Part shown: positions 18,223 to 30,659 of the stretch, in pieces | How positions within the stretch are numbered: the stretch's first letter is position 1 | Layout: the number at the start of each line of letters is the position of its first letter | From: an uncultured Pseudocitrobacter sp. | GTDB lineage: Bacteria; Pseudomonadota; Gammaproteobacteria; Enterobacterales; Enterobacteriaceae | Assembly (NCBI GenBank): GCA_913778145.1 | Contig: CAJYVI010000052.1 | Span: 1-41,283 of the forward strand | Direction of reading: 5' to 3' | Length of the DNA stretch: 41,283 nt | Translations under genes and position numbers: made by a program | The notes under the pieces: model-generated | What the model saw: the letters and a program-made list of their open reading frames with translations, nothing else | The model's database searches: none | Told to the model about the DNA's origin: nothing

Positions 18223-18924
18223 CTACAACTTCAGAATCTCTTTCACAAACGGAATCGTGAGTTTTCGCTGGGCAGTTATCGATGCGTGATCCAGCTGGTC
18301 GAGCGTTAAGAATAGCGTACGCATCTCTCTGTCCAGCCGTTTGAGCAGGAAACGACACACATCTTCCGGCAGTTCAAAGCCACGCAGACGCGCGCGCAGC
18401 TGTAGCGCCTGAAGTTTGTCTTCGTCAGAGAGCGGCTGAAGCTTGTAAATTTGCCCCCAGTCGAGGCGAGAGGCGAGATCCGGCAGGCCGAGATTAAGCT
18501 GACGCGGCGGACGATCGCCGGTGATCAGCAGCCGGGTATTCCCCGTTTCGAGGATCCGGTTGTAGAGGTTGAAAATCGCCATTTCCCAGGGTTCATCCCC
18601 GGCAACGCATTCGATATTGTCGATACACACCAGCGCCAGCTGTTCCATTCCTTCCAGAACCTCCGGCACAAACCAGGTGCGTTTATCCAGCGGAACGTAG
18701 CCCACGGCATCACCGCGCGCCGAAAGTTCAGCACAGGCCGCGTGCAGCAGGTGGCTCCGCCCTGCCCCTTCCCGCGCCCAAAGATAGATGTACCCGCTGT
18801 GTTCCTGACGCAGAACGTTTTGCACGGCTGCAAGAAGAGAAGGGTTATCACCCGGCCAGAAACTTGCAAACGTTTCGTCGTCGGGAAGATAGAGTGGCAA
18901 AGAGAGCTGTGCCGGTGCGTTCAG
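18223..18924 (-). CDS. hda: DnaA inactivator Hda (RIDA), CTG start
   Basis: AAA+ DnaA paralogue that, with the DNA-loaded beta clamp, promotes hydrolysis of DnaA-ATP after initiation. I start it at CTG 18924: GAAGAGG lies five bases upstream and the resulting N-terminus [12 protein letters not shown] restores the clamp-binding QLSLPL motif at residues 6-11. This gives 233 residues, the E. coli length, and E. coli hda is also known to use CTG. Starting at the TTG at 18900 would delete the clamp motif. A Walker-like GAGRSHLL follows near residue 52. Confidence 0.93.
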   Translation of the reverse strand: MNAPAQLSLPLYLPDDETFASFWPGDNPSLLAAVQNVLRQEHSGYIYLWAREGAGRSHLLHAACAELSARGDAVGYVPLDKRTWFVPEVLEGMEQLALVCIDNIECVAGDEPWEMAIFNLYNRILETGNTRLLITGDRPPRQLNLGLPDLASRLDWGQIYKLQPLSDEDKLQALQLRARLRGFELPEDVCRFLLKRLDREMRTLFLTLDQLDHASITAQRKLTIPFVKEILKL

Positions 18925-18990
18925 AGGGACCTCTTCATGAGCTTACGTAAAAACGCGATGAGTTTACCACAGAATTATCCCATGAGAGAA

Positions 18991-19010
18991 CCGGGCGGCG
19001 TACCGCCCGG
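18991..19010 (-). terminator. Hairpin downstream of uraA
   Basis: CCGGGCGG and CCGCCCGG (18991-18998 and 19003-19010) close a CGTA loop just past the uraA stop. On the minus strand it is followed by TTCTCTC, a weak U tract, so it probably ends upp-uraA transcription ahead of hda. Confidence 0.7.
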
Positions 19011-19018
19011 TCAGAGGA

Positions 19019-20308
19019 TCAGCGGGTGGAGACGTCGCTGTCGTCAGCATCCAGCACCACTTCTTCCGGGCGCAGCACGCTAATCAGTTTGAAGATCAGG
19101 CTCAGGCAAACGCCCACCACGGTCGCCAGCGCCATGCCTTTCAGCTCAGCCGCACCGATGTGCACTTTCGCGCCGCTGACGCCGATGATCAGAATCACGG
19201 AGGTCAGGATCAGGTTCTGCGCTTTGCTGTAGTCCACTTTCGATTCAATCAGAACGCGAATACCGGATGCGCCAATCACGCCGTACAGCAGCAGAGAAAC
19301 GCCGCCCATCACCGGCAGCGGGATAATCTGGATGGCCGCAGCCAGTTTACCGACGCAGGAGAGCAGAATCGCAATCACTGCCGCACCGCCGATAACCCAG
19401 GTACTGTAGACACGGGTTATTGCCATCACGCCGATGTTTTCACCGTAAGTGGTGTTTGGCGTGGAGCCAAAGAAGCCAGAGATAATCGTCGACAGGCCGT
19501 TTGCGAACATTGAACGGTGCAGGCCCGGGTCGCGAATCAGATCTTTTTTAACGATATTCGCGGTCACCACCAAGTGGCCGACGTGTTCGGCAATCACCAC
19601 CAGCGCCGCAGGCAGAATCGTCAGAATGGCGAACCATTCGAAGCGCGGCGTGTAAAAGGTCGGCAGCGCGAACCAGTGCGCCTGCGCAATGGGCGTGGTA
19701 TCAACAACGCCCATTACGAAGGAGAGCGCGTAGCCCACTAACACGCCGATAAGAATGGGAATAATGGCAAGGAAGCCACGGAACAGAACGGAACCAAAGA
19801 CGGTAACCGCCAGCGTCACCATCGAGATAATAATAGTTTTACTATCCGGCGTTTGCCCTTCCGCAGGCAGCAGCCCTGCCATGTTCGCCGCTACGCCCGC
19901 CAGCTCAAGGCCGATGACGGCAACGATTGCGCCCATTGCCGCCGGAGGGAACATCACATCCAGCCAGCCGCTCCCGGCTTTTTTAACGATAAACGACACC
20001 AGGCAGAACAGCACGCCGCACATAATAAAGCCACCGAGCGCCATTTCGTACCCCAGCGGCAGCAGAAGCATCACCGGTGAAATAAACGCAAAGCTCGAGC
20101 CGAGATACGCCGGAATTTTACCTTTACAGATAAAGAGATAGAGCAAGGTGCCCACGCCGTTGAACAGCAGCACGGTTGCCGGGTTGATGTGGAACAGGAC
20201 TGGCACCAGAACGGTGGCGCCAAACATGGCGAACAAGTGCTGCAAGCTAAGCGGGATCGTCTGTAACAGCGGCGGTCGTTCACTCACTCCGATAGCACGG
20301 CGCGTCAT
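19019..20308 (-). CDS. uraA: Uracil:proton symporter UraA
   Basis: NCS2-family inner-membrane transporter of 429 residues with 14 expected membrane segments. Uracil-binding residues known from the E. coli structure are at identical positions: E241 and H245 (AEHVGH) and E290 (TYGEN). It lies downstream of upp in the same direction, separated by an internal terminator, so uptake and phosphoribosylation of uracil are produced together. Confidence 0.98.
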   Translation of the reverse strand: MTRRAIGVSERPPLLQTIPLSLQHLFAMFGATVLVPVLFHINPATVLLFNGVGTLLYLFICKGKIPAYLGSSFAFISPVMLLLPLGYEMALGGFIMCGVLFCLVSFIVKKAGSGWLDVMFPPAAMGAIVAVIGLELAGVAANMAGLLPAEGQTPDSKTIIISMVTLAVTVFGSVLFRGFLAIIPILIGVLVGYALSFVMGVVDTTPIAQAHWFALPTFYTPRFEWFAILTILPAALVVIAEHVGHLVVTANIVKKDLIRDPGLHRSMFANGLSTIISGFFGSTPNTTYGENIGVMAITRVYSTWVIGGAAVIAILLSCVGKLAAAIQIIPLPVMGGVSLLLYGVIGASGIRVLIESKVDYSKAQNLILTSVILIIGVSGAKVHIGAAELKGMALATVVGVCLSLIFKLISVLRPEEVVLDADDSDVSTR

Positions 20309-20352
20309 AATGTTTTCCTCAGTGTCATTAGATTTTGCATTTAGTTTTATTC

Positions 20353-20378
20353 AAAAAAAAGCCGACTCTTAAGTCGGC
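20353..20378 (-). terminator. Intergenic terminator between upp and uraA
   Basis: GCCGACT (20361-20367) and AGTCGGC (20372-20378) form the stem; on the minus strand eight T residues follow (20353-20360). uraA has little other promoter space, so this probably acts as a partial terminator that lowers uraA relative to upp. Confidence 0.88.
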
Positions 20379-20396
20379 TCTTTATGATTTATTTTC

Positions 20397-21023
20397 TTAT
20401 TTAGTGCCAAAGATTTTGTCACCGGCGTCGCCGAGGCCCGGAATAATGTATCCGTGCTCGTTCAGGCCGTGGTCAATGGATGCGGTGTACAACTCGACGT
20501 CCGGGTGGGCGCTTTCCAGTGCGGCGATGCCTTCTGGCGCCGCCACCAGCACCAGCACTTTAATGCTGCTGCAGCCTGCTTTTTTCAGCAGGTCGATGGT
20601 GGCGATAACGGAACCGCCGGTGGCCAGCATCGGGTCAACGATCAGCGCCATACGCTCATCAATATTGGAAACCAGTTTCTGGAAGTACGGTACCGGCTCA
20701 AGTGTTTCTTCGTTGCGGTACATGCCCACGACGCTGATACGCGCGCTGGGTACATTTTCCAGCACGCCATCCATCATGCCGAGGCCCGCACGCAGGATTG
20801 GCACAACGGTAATTTTTTTGCCTTTGATCTGGTCGATTTCTACCGGGCCATTCCAGCCTTCGATAGTCACTTTTTCGGTTTCCAGATCGGCGGTGGCTTC
20901 ATAGGTCAGTAAGCTGCCAACTTCGGAGGCGAGTTCACGGAAGCGTTTAGTACTGATATCGTGCTCGCGCATCAGGCCTAGCTTGTGTTTGACGAGTGGG
21001 TGTTTCACTTCCACAATCTTCAT
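20397..21023 (-). CDS. upp: Uracil phosphoribosyltransferase Upp
   Basis: Converts uracil and PRPP to UMP in pyrimidine salvage. It has 208 residues, identical in length to E. coli Upp. The PRPP-binding loop [10 protein letters not shown] is at 129-138, and the C-terminal IPGLGDAGD uracil-binding stretch is intact. In E. coli upp is next to divergent purM; here two beta-glucoside genes separate them. Confidence 0.98.
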   Translation of the reverse strand: MKIVEVKHPLVKHKLGLMREHDISTKRFRELASEVGSLLTYEATADLETEKVTIEGWNGPVEIDQIKGKKITVVPILRAGLGMMDGVLENVPSARISVVGMYRNEETLEPVPYFQKLVSNIDERMALIVDPMLATGGSVIATIDLLKKAGCSSIKVLVLVAAPEGIAALESAHPDVELYTASIDHGLNEHGYIIPGLGDAGDKIFGTK

Positions 21024-21183
21024 TCTCTTTCTCCTTTGAATGGGGCAGCCACAAAAAAAATCGACGGATTATACCGCCATTCTTTTCGTCGGCAACATTT
21101 TTTTACTTGATGCTGATCAAGCATAGGCGGGGTTGCGGTGAAGAGAAAAACGATTATCAATGCTGACAGGCATTACAAAAGGA

Positions 21184-21209
21184 AAGCGGTCAACCTGCGC
21201 TGACCGCTT
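21184..21209 (-). terminator. Rho-independent terminator after the phospho-beta-glucosidase gene
   Basis: AAGCGGTCA and TGACCGCTT (21184-21192 and 21201-21209) form a nine-base stem; on the minus strand TTTCCTTTTG follows. It ends the kinase-glucosidase transcript before upp. Confidence 0.8.
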
Positions 21210-21217
21210 AACAGCAA

Positions 21218-22657
<1,440 letters not shown>

Positions 22658-22660
22658 TCA

Positions 22661-23539
22661 TTAAACAGTCGCGTTCTGTTGATTGAAATGGTACACCGCG
22701 CCCAGCAGCCCGGCATCGTTGCCCTGGCTTGCCGCACACACGAATTCGTCGATTCCGAACCAGCGCAGATGCTCACGCAGCAACGCCAGGAATCCGGGGC
22801 GTTCAATAATGCCGCCGCCGATAAAAATAGTTTCAGGGTCGAAAAGATTGACCAGGTTATAGAGGCCGGTAGCAATGCCGTTAAGGAAATCATCGACCAG
22901 CCGTAGCGCCGCGCGGTCGCCGGCCTCATAGGCATCAAAAACCGCTTCGCCGGTAATGACCTCGAGCGGCTGCCCAAGGCTATCGGCATAGCGTTTACGC
23001 AGCACGCGCAGCGTACAGGTTGTGTTCATGGTGTAATTCGTTACGTGGCGCGAGGCGGGCCGGTCAGTGAACATATAGCCAAACTCACCGGCGCGAAAAC
23101 GCTTGCCGTGAACCAGTTTGCCGTTGCAGAAAATCGCGCCACCGATACCGGTGCCGATAGTCAGCACCAGAAAATCATCCATGCTTTTGGCCTTGCCAAG
23201 CCAGCGCTCCGCCAGCAACACGCAGTTGGCGTCGTTTTCAACCGTTACCGGTCGCGATGTTTTCGCCTCCAGCCACGCTTTCATCGGAAAGTTATCGAAC
23301 CGACGGATAGCGCCGCCCATTTCGATAAACCCGGTATGAGGATTCACATAGCCCGGCGCGCTGATAGCAATGCCAGTGCATTGAGGATGTGCGGCAACCC
23401 AGTCGAGCATTGCCTGCAAAATTTGGTCGCCGTCGCTATCGACGATGGTCGCTTTGCCTTTTTCTACAATGGTGCCTTGCGCGTCCACTACGCCCATTTT
23501 TAGCGCGGTACCGCCAATATCAAATCCTGCAATGCTCAT
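22661..23539 (-). CDS. ROK family sugar kinase, probable beta-glucoside kinase (BglK-like)
   Basis: 292 residues from ATG 23539 (MSIAGFDIGGTALKMG), ten bases after GGAGG; a nearer in-frame ATG three codons upstream is only one base from that site. The ATP-binding DIGGTALK opening and the LTIGTGIGG phosphate loop are clear. The CxCGxxGC zinc motif of many ROK proteins is missing, as in Klebsiella BglK, which phosphorylates cellobiose and other beta-glucosides at O6. With the adjacent GH1 enzyme it forms a kinase-hydrolase pair for sugars taken up unphosphorylated. ROK repressors have an added N-terminal helix-turn-helix, which is absent here. Confidence 0.85.
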   Translation of the reverse strand: MSIAGFDIGGTALKMGVVDAQGTIVEKGKATIVDSDGDQILQAMLDWVAAHPQCTGIAISAPGYVNPHTGFIEMGGAIRRFDNFPMKAWLEAKTSRPVTVENDANCVLLAERWLGKAKSMDDFLVLTIGTGIGGAIFCNGKLVHGKRFRAGEFGYMFTDRPASRHVTNYTMNTTCTLRVLRKRYADSLGQPLEVITGEAVFDAYEAGDRAALRLVDDFLNGIATGLYNLVNLFDPETIFIGGGIIERPGFLALLREHLRWFGIDEFVCAASQGNDAGLLGAVYHFNQQNATV

Positions 23540-23597
23540 CGTTCTCATCCCTCCTGAATGGTAAAACGACACGCTTATGTCACGTTTTCACAAAAAC

Positions 23598-23668
23598 AGA
23601 AACCGGTTTCAGTGGCATCATGTGCATTCAACGCAACTGATGCAAGGACAAAAATGTACCCGGTTTCA
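23598..23668 (-). promoter_or_regulatory. Promoter and tandem AscG/LacI-type operators of the beta-glucoside operon
   Basis: On the minus strand, TTGCAT (23645-23640), 17 bases, CATGAT (23622-23617) make a plausible sigma70 promoter. The predicted start falls in GAAACCGGTTTC (23599-23610), the core of the 14-base palindrome TGAAACCGGTTTCA recognised by E. coli AscG. A second, 12-of-14 copy, TGTACCCGGTTTCA, lies at 23655-23668, centred 57 bases away. No LacI-family gene is nearby, so the repressor would act in trans. Confidence 0.65.
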
Positions 23669-23750
23669 TTTTCGTGAAGGGTATCAAATTTGACCTTTTC
23701 TCCAGGCCAAACAGTTGAAATCAGCGGGCTGAAAAATGGATGCATAATAG

Positions 23751-24862
<1,112 letters not shown>

Positions 24863-24863
<1 letters not shown>

Positions 24864-25507
24864 TGAAAAATATCGTGGTGCTCATTTCCGGCAACGGAAG
24901 CAACTTACAGGCAATTATCGACGCCTGTGCGCAGAAGAGAATAAAGGGCACCATTCGTGCGGTATTCAGCAATAAGGCCGACGCGTTCGGCCTTCAGCGC
25001 GCCCTTGATGCGGGGATCCCACAGCACACGTTAACCGCCAGCCAGTACGCCAGCCGCGAAGCGTTTGACCGCGAGCTGATGCACGAAATCGATGCTTATG
25101 CGCCTGATGTTGTGGTGCTGGCAGGTTATATGCGGATTCTGAGCGCGGATTTCGTGAGCCACTATCAGGGGCGCTTGCTGAATATCCACCCTTCCCTGCT
25201 GCCAAAATATCCGGGCCTTGATACCCATCGTCAGGTGCTGGAAAACGGTGATGCCGTACACGGCACGTCGGTGCATTTCGTGACCGAAGAGCTGGATGGC
25301 GGACCGGTGATTTTGCAGGCCAAAGTGCCCGTTTTTGACGGCGATGACGAAGCGGATATCACCGCGCGCGTGCAGGCTCAGGAGCATGCCATTTACCCGT
25401 TGGTAGTGAGCTGGTTTGTCGAAGGTCGCCTGGCCATGCGCGAAAACAGCGCCTGGCTGGATGGTGTAAAACTGCCAGCCAGTGGTTATGCGTCTGAAGA
25501 TGAGTAA
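24863..25507 (+). CDS. purN: Phosphoribosylglycinamide formyltransferase PurN
   Basis: Transfers a formyl group from 10-formyl-tetrahydrofolate to GAR, the third step of purine synthesis. It has 214 residues (212 in E. coli). The catalytic triad corresponds to N107, H109 (LLNIHPS) and D145 (ELDGGP). It is translationally coupled to purM and under the same PurR control. Confidence 0.97.
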
Positions 25508-25511
25508 TGTT

Positions 25512-25540
25512 ATTCACCATCGCATAACGCGGTGGTGAAT
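25512..25540 (+). terminator. Hairpin after purN
   Basis: ATTCACCA and TGGTGAAT (25512-25519 and 25533-25540) pair around a 13-base loop five bases after the purN stop. The sequence that follows is AT-rich but lacks a clean T run, so this is a probable rather than certain terminator. Confidence 0.5.
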
Positions 25541-25674
25541 TCATCAAATAAATACTTCCCACCTTTATTTTTCTCACCAATTATAATGCAAAGAAATTAA
25601 TATAATACTTTTGACATTCGTCACTAAATATCCTCTAATTCTCGCCAGATTATTTATTCACCTGGCATAAGGTT

Positions 25675-26892
25675 ATGTTTAAAAACAGGACGTTGTTATT
25701 AGTTGTTTGGGTCATTCCTGTCTTTTTCTTGTTTTATTCCTGTGTAAGTTATTTGCACATTCAAAAGACAGCATCATCCATCCATGAAATGGAAGCAAAA
25801 TTCGAGCTGGCACAGTCCTCCGACAACCAGACCTACCAATGGGAAGGGCGTTCGCTGCCAAAACAAAACGCTATCGATTTTTATCAGGCGGCTACGGAAA
25901 AATTCGGCAAATATATTAACTGCATAAATATTTCCCATCCAATATCTATATTGGCAATAATATTTTCAGTGCTGACGCTATTTTCAGGAATTTTTGCACA
26001 GCGCCTGTGTTCTCGCGTTATTTCGATTAATGCCAGCGGTCTTGAGCCAGAAGAACAAGCTTCTTCATTCCACTGGTTCCGAACGATTCTGGCGTTTGCC
26101 ACCTCACTCCACAGCGCCTGTTTTCTGTTAACGTTGATATGTATTTTGATCTGCAAATTGTTATTACTTCCCTGGGCGATAAAAAACTTTACGACATCGC
26201 CCGCCGTCATTATGGCGCTTGAAATAGTCGGCGCGGTGGTGGTTGCAGCGCTCATCGTTTGTCTTGCATGGAGCCGCCGTTGTCTCATGCTCTTCAGTAC
26301 GACAGAACCCGTCATTTACGGTATTCCGCTCAGCGCCCACGAAGAACCCGATTTCTGGCAATGGTTGAGTCAAACGTTACAGGCCAGCAATCATCCCGTG
26401 CCGGACAACGTAGTCATAAGCCTTCAGCAAGAGTGTTATGCCACTGTCGCACCGCTAACGCTGACAACGGGCGAAAAATTGCAAGGGCTAACCCTCTGCA
26501 TTCCTGTTGACCGCATTAACACGCTGAGTAAGCGCCGGATGGCAGAGCAAATTCGTCAGGCGCTAACACAGCCTGCCGAACTGGCACCGGAAGTTCGGCA
26601 CGACCTGCTCGAATCCCACCTTCGCCTGATACAGGCACAACGGCCTGTTGCACGCAATCGTCTTGATAAGGTCATGTTTCATTGCGCGACCGCAGTGGCC
26701 GCCACGCTGGCGGGTTACTTCCTTGATGCATGGCGCGAGGCCATCTATCAACAATCGAGCCGTCAAATCTGGTCAATGAGTAACTTGACCGTGAAATCTG
26801 ACGGTAGCCACGCCGCCGGGCTACTGAGCAGTACGCGTCTTTATCTGACACAGCTTGCCCAACAACTCCCTAAGTCTGATTTCCCTGCCTGA
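25675..26892 (+). CDS. Membrane protein of unknown function, possibly an M48-like pseudoprotease
   Basis: 405 residues, absent from the E. coli purN-ppk interval and not recognised with confidence. Hydrophobic segments are visible at about 6-22, 88-109, 137-166 and 176-199, with charged loops between. A soluble part follows. Residues 243-293 (PDNVVISL, then LQGLTLCIPVDRINTLSKRRMAEQI) resemble the region of M48 proteases just before the zinc motif, but where HExxH is expected there is AEQIRQ. The leader and first 400 bases are more AT-rich than neighbouring genes, suggesting acquisition. It is monocistronic between two backbone operons. Confidence 0.6.
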   Translation: MFKNRTLLLVVWVIPVFFLFYSCVSYLHIQKTASSIHEMEAKFELAQSSDNQTYQWEGRSLPKQNAIDFYQAATEKFGKYINCINISHPISILAIIFSVLTLFSGIFAQRLCSRVISINASGLEPEEQASSFHWFRTILAFATSLHSACFLLTLICILICKLLLLPWAIKNFTTSPAVIMALEIVGAVVVAALIVCLAWSRRCLMLFSTTEPVIYGIPLSAHEEPDFWQWLSQTLQASNHPVPDNVVISLQQECYATVAPLTLTTGEKLQGLTLCIPVDRINTLSKRRMAEQIRQALTQPAELAPEVRHDLLESHLRLIQAQRPVARNRLDKVMFHCATAVAATLAGYFLDAWREAIYQQSSRQIWSMSNLTVKSDGSHAAGLLSSTRLYLTQLAQQLPKSDFPA

Positions 26893-26899
26893 TACTCCG

Positions 26900-26920
26900 C
26901 CCCCGGCCTGTTGCCGGGGG
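26900..26920 (+). terminator. GC-rich hairpin after the unknown membrane protein gene
   Basis: CCCCCGGC and GCCGGGGG (26900-26907 and 26913-26920) close a CTGTT loop seven bases beyond the stop codon. The following bases are not T-rich until 26955, so termination efficiency is uncertain. Confidence 0.6.
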
Positions 26921-27053
26921 CATCACGCCCGCGATTTTTCCCTGCCATCGCTTAATAAGTGTCATACTCTTCTGGCACAGTTGGACATTCAACTGGAATG
27001 CTCGCCATAATAGCCAGGCCATAACGCGTGGATGGAACGGAGTGTAAGTAGTA

Positions 27054-29114
27054 ATGGGTCAGGACAAACTGTATATCGAGAAAGAGCTAAGCTGGTTATC
27101 CTTCAATGAGCGGGTTCTCCAGGAAGCCGCGGATAAAAGCAACCCGCTGATTGAGCGTATGCGTTTTCTGGGGATTTACTCCAATAACTTGGATGAATTC
27201 TACAAAGTGCGTTTCGCCGAACTGAAGCGGCGCATCATCATCAGCGAAGAACAGGGCACCACCGCCCACTCTCGTCATCTGTTGGGTAAGATCCAATCCC
27301 GCGTACTGAAAGCCGATCAGGAATTCGACGGCCTCTACAATGAACTGCTGCTGGAAATGGCGCGTAATCAAATCTTCCTGATTAACGAGCGTCAGCTTTC
27401 AGTGAATCAGCAAAGCTGGCTGCGTCATTACTTTAAACATCAGTTACGCCAGCACATTACCCCGATTCTTCTGAACCGGGAAACGGATCTGGTGCAGTTC
27501 CTGAAGGATGATTACACCTATCTGGCGGTGGAGATTATTCGCGGCAACGAGACCAACTACGCGCTGCTGGAAATTCCGTCGGATAAGGTTCCGCGCTTTG
27601 TGAATCTGCCACCGGAAACACCGCGTCGTCGCAAACCGATGATTCTGCTGGATAACATTCTGCGTTACTGCCTGGACGATATCTTCAAAGGCTTCTTTGA
27701 TTACGATGCCCTGAATGCCTACTCGATGAAGATGACCCGTGATGCCGAATACGATTTGGTGCACGAGATGGAATCGAGCCTGATGGAGCTGATGTCGTCC
27801 AGCCTGAAACAACGTTTGACCGCCGAGCCGGTGCGTTTTGTGTATCAGCGCGATATGCCGGATGCAATGGTGGAAATGCTGCGCAAAAAACTCACTATCT
27901 CCCGCTACGACTCTATCGTGCCGGGTGGCCGCTATCACAACTTTAAAGACTTTATTGGCTTCCCGAACGTCGGTAAAGCCAATCTGGTCAACAAACCGAT
28001 GCCGCGTTTACGCCATATCTGGTTTGATAAATTCCGCAACGGTTTTGATGCCATTCGCGAACGCGATGTGCTGCTCTATTATCCGTATCATACCTTTGAG
28101 CACGTGCTGGAACTGCTGCGCCAGGCATCGTTCGACCCGAGCGTGCTGGCCATCAAAATCAACATCTACCGCGTGGCTAAAGATTCCCGCATCATCGACG
28201 CGATGATCCACGCCGCGCACAACGGTAAGAAAGTGACCGTGGTAGTGGAATTACAGGCGCGTTTCGATGAAGAGGCCAACATCCATTGGGCCAAGCGACT
28301 GACGGAAGCAGGCGTACACGTTATCTTCTCGGCGCCGGGGCTTAAAATCCATGCCAAGCTGTTCCTTATTTCGCGTAAAGAAGGCGAGGACGTGGTGCGT
28401 TATGCCCATATCGGCACCGGAAACTTTAACGAGAAAACCGCGCGGATTTATACCGACTACTCACTGCTGACCGCCGATGCGCGCATCACCAATGAAGTGC
28501 GGCGGGTCTTCAACTTTATTGAAAACCCGTATCGTCCGGTCACTTTCGATTACCTGATGGTGTCGCCGCAAAACTCCCGTCGCCTGCTTTACGAAATGAT
28601 TGACCGGGAGATTGCCAACGCGCAAAACGGCCAGAAAGCGGGCATTACGCTTAAGCTGAATAACCTGGTCGATAAAGGCCTGGTTGACAGACTGTATGCC
28701 GCGTCAGGCTCGGGCGTGCAGGTTAACCTGCTGATTCGTGGTATGTGTTCGCTTATTCCGGAACTGGAAGGGCTGAGTGACAATATCCGCGTAATCAGTA
28801 TCGTTGACCGCTTCCTCGAACATGACCGGGTTTATATTTTTGAAAACGGCGGCGATAAGCAGGTGTATCTCTCATCCGCCGACTGGATGACGCGTAACAT
28901 TGACTACCGTATTGAAGTGGCGACGCCGCTGCTCGATCCGCGTCTGAAACAGCGCATTCTCGATATTATTGAGATCCTGTTCAGCGATACGGTCAAAGCC
29001 CGTTTCATCGATAAAGAACTGAGTAATCGCTATGTTCCGCGTGGTAACCGCCGTAAAGTGCGGGCCCAGCAGGCGATCTACGACTATATAAAATCACTTG
29101 AACAACCTGAATAA
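27054..29114 (+). CDS. ppk: Polyphosphate kinase 1 (Ppk)
   Basis: Membrane-associated enzyme that polymerises the ATP gamma-phosphate into polyphosphate. It has 686 residues. The autophosphorylated histidine is H433 in GLKIHAKLF, equivalent to E. coli H435. The difference of two reflects a short deletion at FDKFRNG (about residue 325), where E. coli has two extra residues. N, H and two C-terminal PLD-like domains are intact. ppx starts four bases after the stop codon, forming the classical ppk-ppx operon. Confidence 0.98.
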   Translation: MGQDKLYIEKELSWLSFNERVLQEAADKSNPLIERMRFLGIYSNNLDEFYKVRFAELKRRIIISEEQGTTAHSRHLLGKIQSRVLKADQEFDGLYNELLLEMARNQIFLINERQLSVNQQSWLRHYFKHQLRQHITPILLNRETDLVQFLKDDYTYLAVEIIRGNETNYALLEIPSDKVPRFVNLPPETPRRRKPMILLDNILRYCLDDIFKGFFDYDALNAYSMKMTRDAEYDLVHEMESSLMELMSSSLKQRLTAEPVRFVYQRDMPDAMVEMLRKKLTISRYDSIVPGGRYHNFKDFIGFPNVGKANLVNKPMPRLRHIWFDKFRNGFDAIRERDVLLYYPYHTFEHVLELLRQASFDPSVLAIKINIYRVAKDSRIIDAMIHAAHNGKKVTVVVELQARFDEEANIHWAKRLTEAGVHVIFSAPGLKIHAKLFLISRKEGEDVVRYAHIGTGNFNEKTARIYTDYSLLTADARITNEVRRVFNFIENPYRPVTFDYLMVSPQNSRRLLYEMIDREIANAQNGQKAGITLKLNNLVDKGLVDRLYAASGSGVQVNLLIRGMCSLIPELEGLSDNIRVISIVDRFLEHDRVYIFENGGDKQVYLSSADWMTRNIDYRIEVATPLLDPRLKQRILDIIEILFSDTVKARFIDKELSNRYVPRGNRRKVRAQQAIYDYIKSLEQPE

Positions 29115-29117
29115 CCT

Positions 29118-30659
29118 ATGCCCATAAAAAGCAAAGCCCCCCGCCCGCAGGAATTTGCGGCGGTCGACCTTGGTTCGAACAGTTTTCATATGGTTATCGC
29201 CCGTGTGGTTGACGGCGCGATGCAGATCATTGGTCGCCTGAAGCAGCGCGTACATCTGGCTGATGGTCTGGATGAAAACAATATGCTCAGCGAAGAAGCG
29301 ATGGAACGCGGATTAAGCTGTCTGGCGCTGTTTGCCGAACGGCTGCAGGGGTTCTCCCCTTCCAGCGTCTGTATCGTCGGCACGCACTCGCTGCGCCAGG
29401 CCGCGAACGCCACGGAATTTTTAACCCGTGCTGAAAAAGTCATCCCTTACCCGATTGAAATCATTTCGGGTAATGAGGAAGCGCGTCTGATTTTTATGGG
29501 CGTAGAGCACACCCAGCCTGAGAAAGGTCGCAAACTGGTGCTGGATATCGGCGGCGGTTCGACGGAGCTGGTAATAGGCGAAGATTTCGAACCCAAGCTG
29601 GTGGAAAGCCGTCGCATGGGATGCGTCAACTTCGCGCAGCAATTTTTCCCAGGCGGTGTCATTACCCGCGAAAGCTTCCAGCGCGCCCGTCTGGCGGCGG
29701 TACAAAAGCTGGAAACGCTCTCCTGGCAATACCGTATTCAGGGCTGGAACGTTGCGCTGGGCGCATCAGGCACGATTAAAGCCGCTCATGAAGTGCTGAT
29801 CGAAATGGGGGAAAAAGATGGTTTCATCACCCCGGAACGTCTTGAGATGCTGGTAGAAGGCGTGCTGAAATGTAAGAACTTTTCGGCGCTAAGCCTGCCG
29901 GGTCTTTCCGAAGAGCGCAAAAACGTGTTTGTTCCCGGGCTGGCAATTCTGTGCGGCGTCTTTGATTCGCTGGCGATCAAAGAGCTGCGCTTATCCGACG
30001 GTGCGCTGCGCGAGGGCGTGCTGTATGAAATGGAAGGCCGTTTCCGTCATCAGGATGTTCGTAGCCGTACGGCGCAAAGCCTGGCGAATCAGTACAATAT
30101 CGACCGTGAGCAGGCGCAGCGCGTGCTGGAAACCACCACGCATATGTATGAACAGTGGCTGGCGCAGAATCCAAAACTTGGGCACCCGCAGCTGGCGGCT
30201 CTGCTGCAATGGGCATCCTTACTGCATGAAGTTGGGCTGAATATTAATCACAGCGGTATGCATCGTCACTCTGCGTATATTCTGCAAAACAGCGACCTGC
30301 CAGGATTCAATCAGGAGCAACAATCGCTGATGGCGACAATGGTGCGCTATCATCGTAAAGCCATCAAGCTGGATGACCTTCCGCGTTTTACGCTGTTTAA
30401 GAAGAAACAGTTTCTGCCGATGATTCAGCTGCTGCGCCTGGGCGTGCTGCTGAATAATCAGCGTCAGGCGACCACCAAGCCGCCGACGTTAACGCTGAAA
30501 ACAGAGGCCCATCACTGGACGCTCTGTTTCCCGCACGGTTGGTTTAGCCAAAACGCGCTGGTCCTGCTCGATCTGGAAAAAGAGCAGGAATATTGGCAAG
30601 GCGTTTCCGGTTGGTGGTTAAAAATAACCGAAGAAAGTTCACCGGAAATCGCTGCTTAA
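29118..30659 (+). CDS. ppx: Exopolyphosphatase Ppx
   Basis: Processively removes terminal phosphates from long-chain polyphosphate and also hydrolyses pppGpp. It has 513 residues, the E. coli length. ASKHA-fold motifs are the N-terminal [11 protein letters not shown], catalytic-loop GNEEARLIF around residue 120 and [10 protein letters not shown] around 142. A C-terminal HD-like helical region follows. It is co-transcribed with ppk and its 3' end overlaps convergent yfgF by 21 bases. Confidence 0.97.
   Translation: MPIKSKAPRPQEFAAVDLGSNSFHMVIARVVDGAMQIIGRLKQRVHLADGLDENNMLSEEAMERGLSCLALFAERLQGFSPSSVCIVGTHSLRQAANATEFLTRAEKVIPYPIEIISGNEEARLIFMGVEHTQPEKGRKLVLDIGGGSTELVIGEDFEPKLVESRRMGCVNFAQQFFPGGVITRESFQRARLAAVQKLETLSWQYRIQGWNVALGASGTIKAAHEVLIEMGEKDGFITPERLEMLVEGVLKCKNFSALSLPGLSEERKNVFVPGLAILCGVFDSLAIKELRLSDGALREGVLYEMEGRFRHQDVRSRTAQSLANQYNIDREQAQRVLETTTHMYEQWLAQNPKLGHPQLAALLQWASLLHEVGLNINHSGMHRHSAYILQNSDLPGFNQEQQSLMATMVRYHRKAIKLDDLPRFTLFKKKQFLPMIQLLRLGVLLNNQRQATTKPPTLTLKTEAHHWTLCFPHGWFSQNALVLLDLEKEQEYWQGVSGWWLKITEESSPEIAA

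Noticed and set aside
23577..23592. Possible CRP site in the beta-glucoside promoter region (TGTCACGTTTTCACA)
   Set aside because: The right half TCACA is good, but at the required six-base spacing the left half reads ATGTC instead of TGTGA; too weak to claim.
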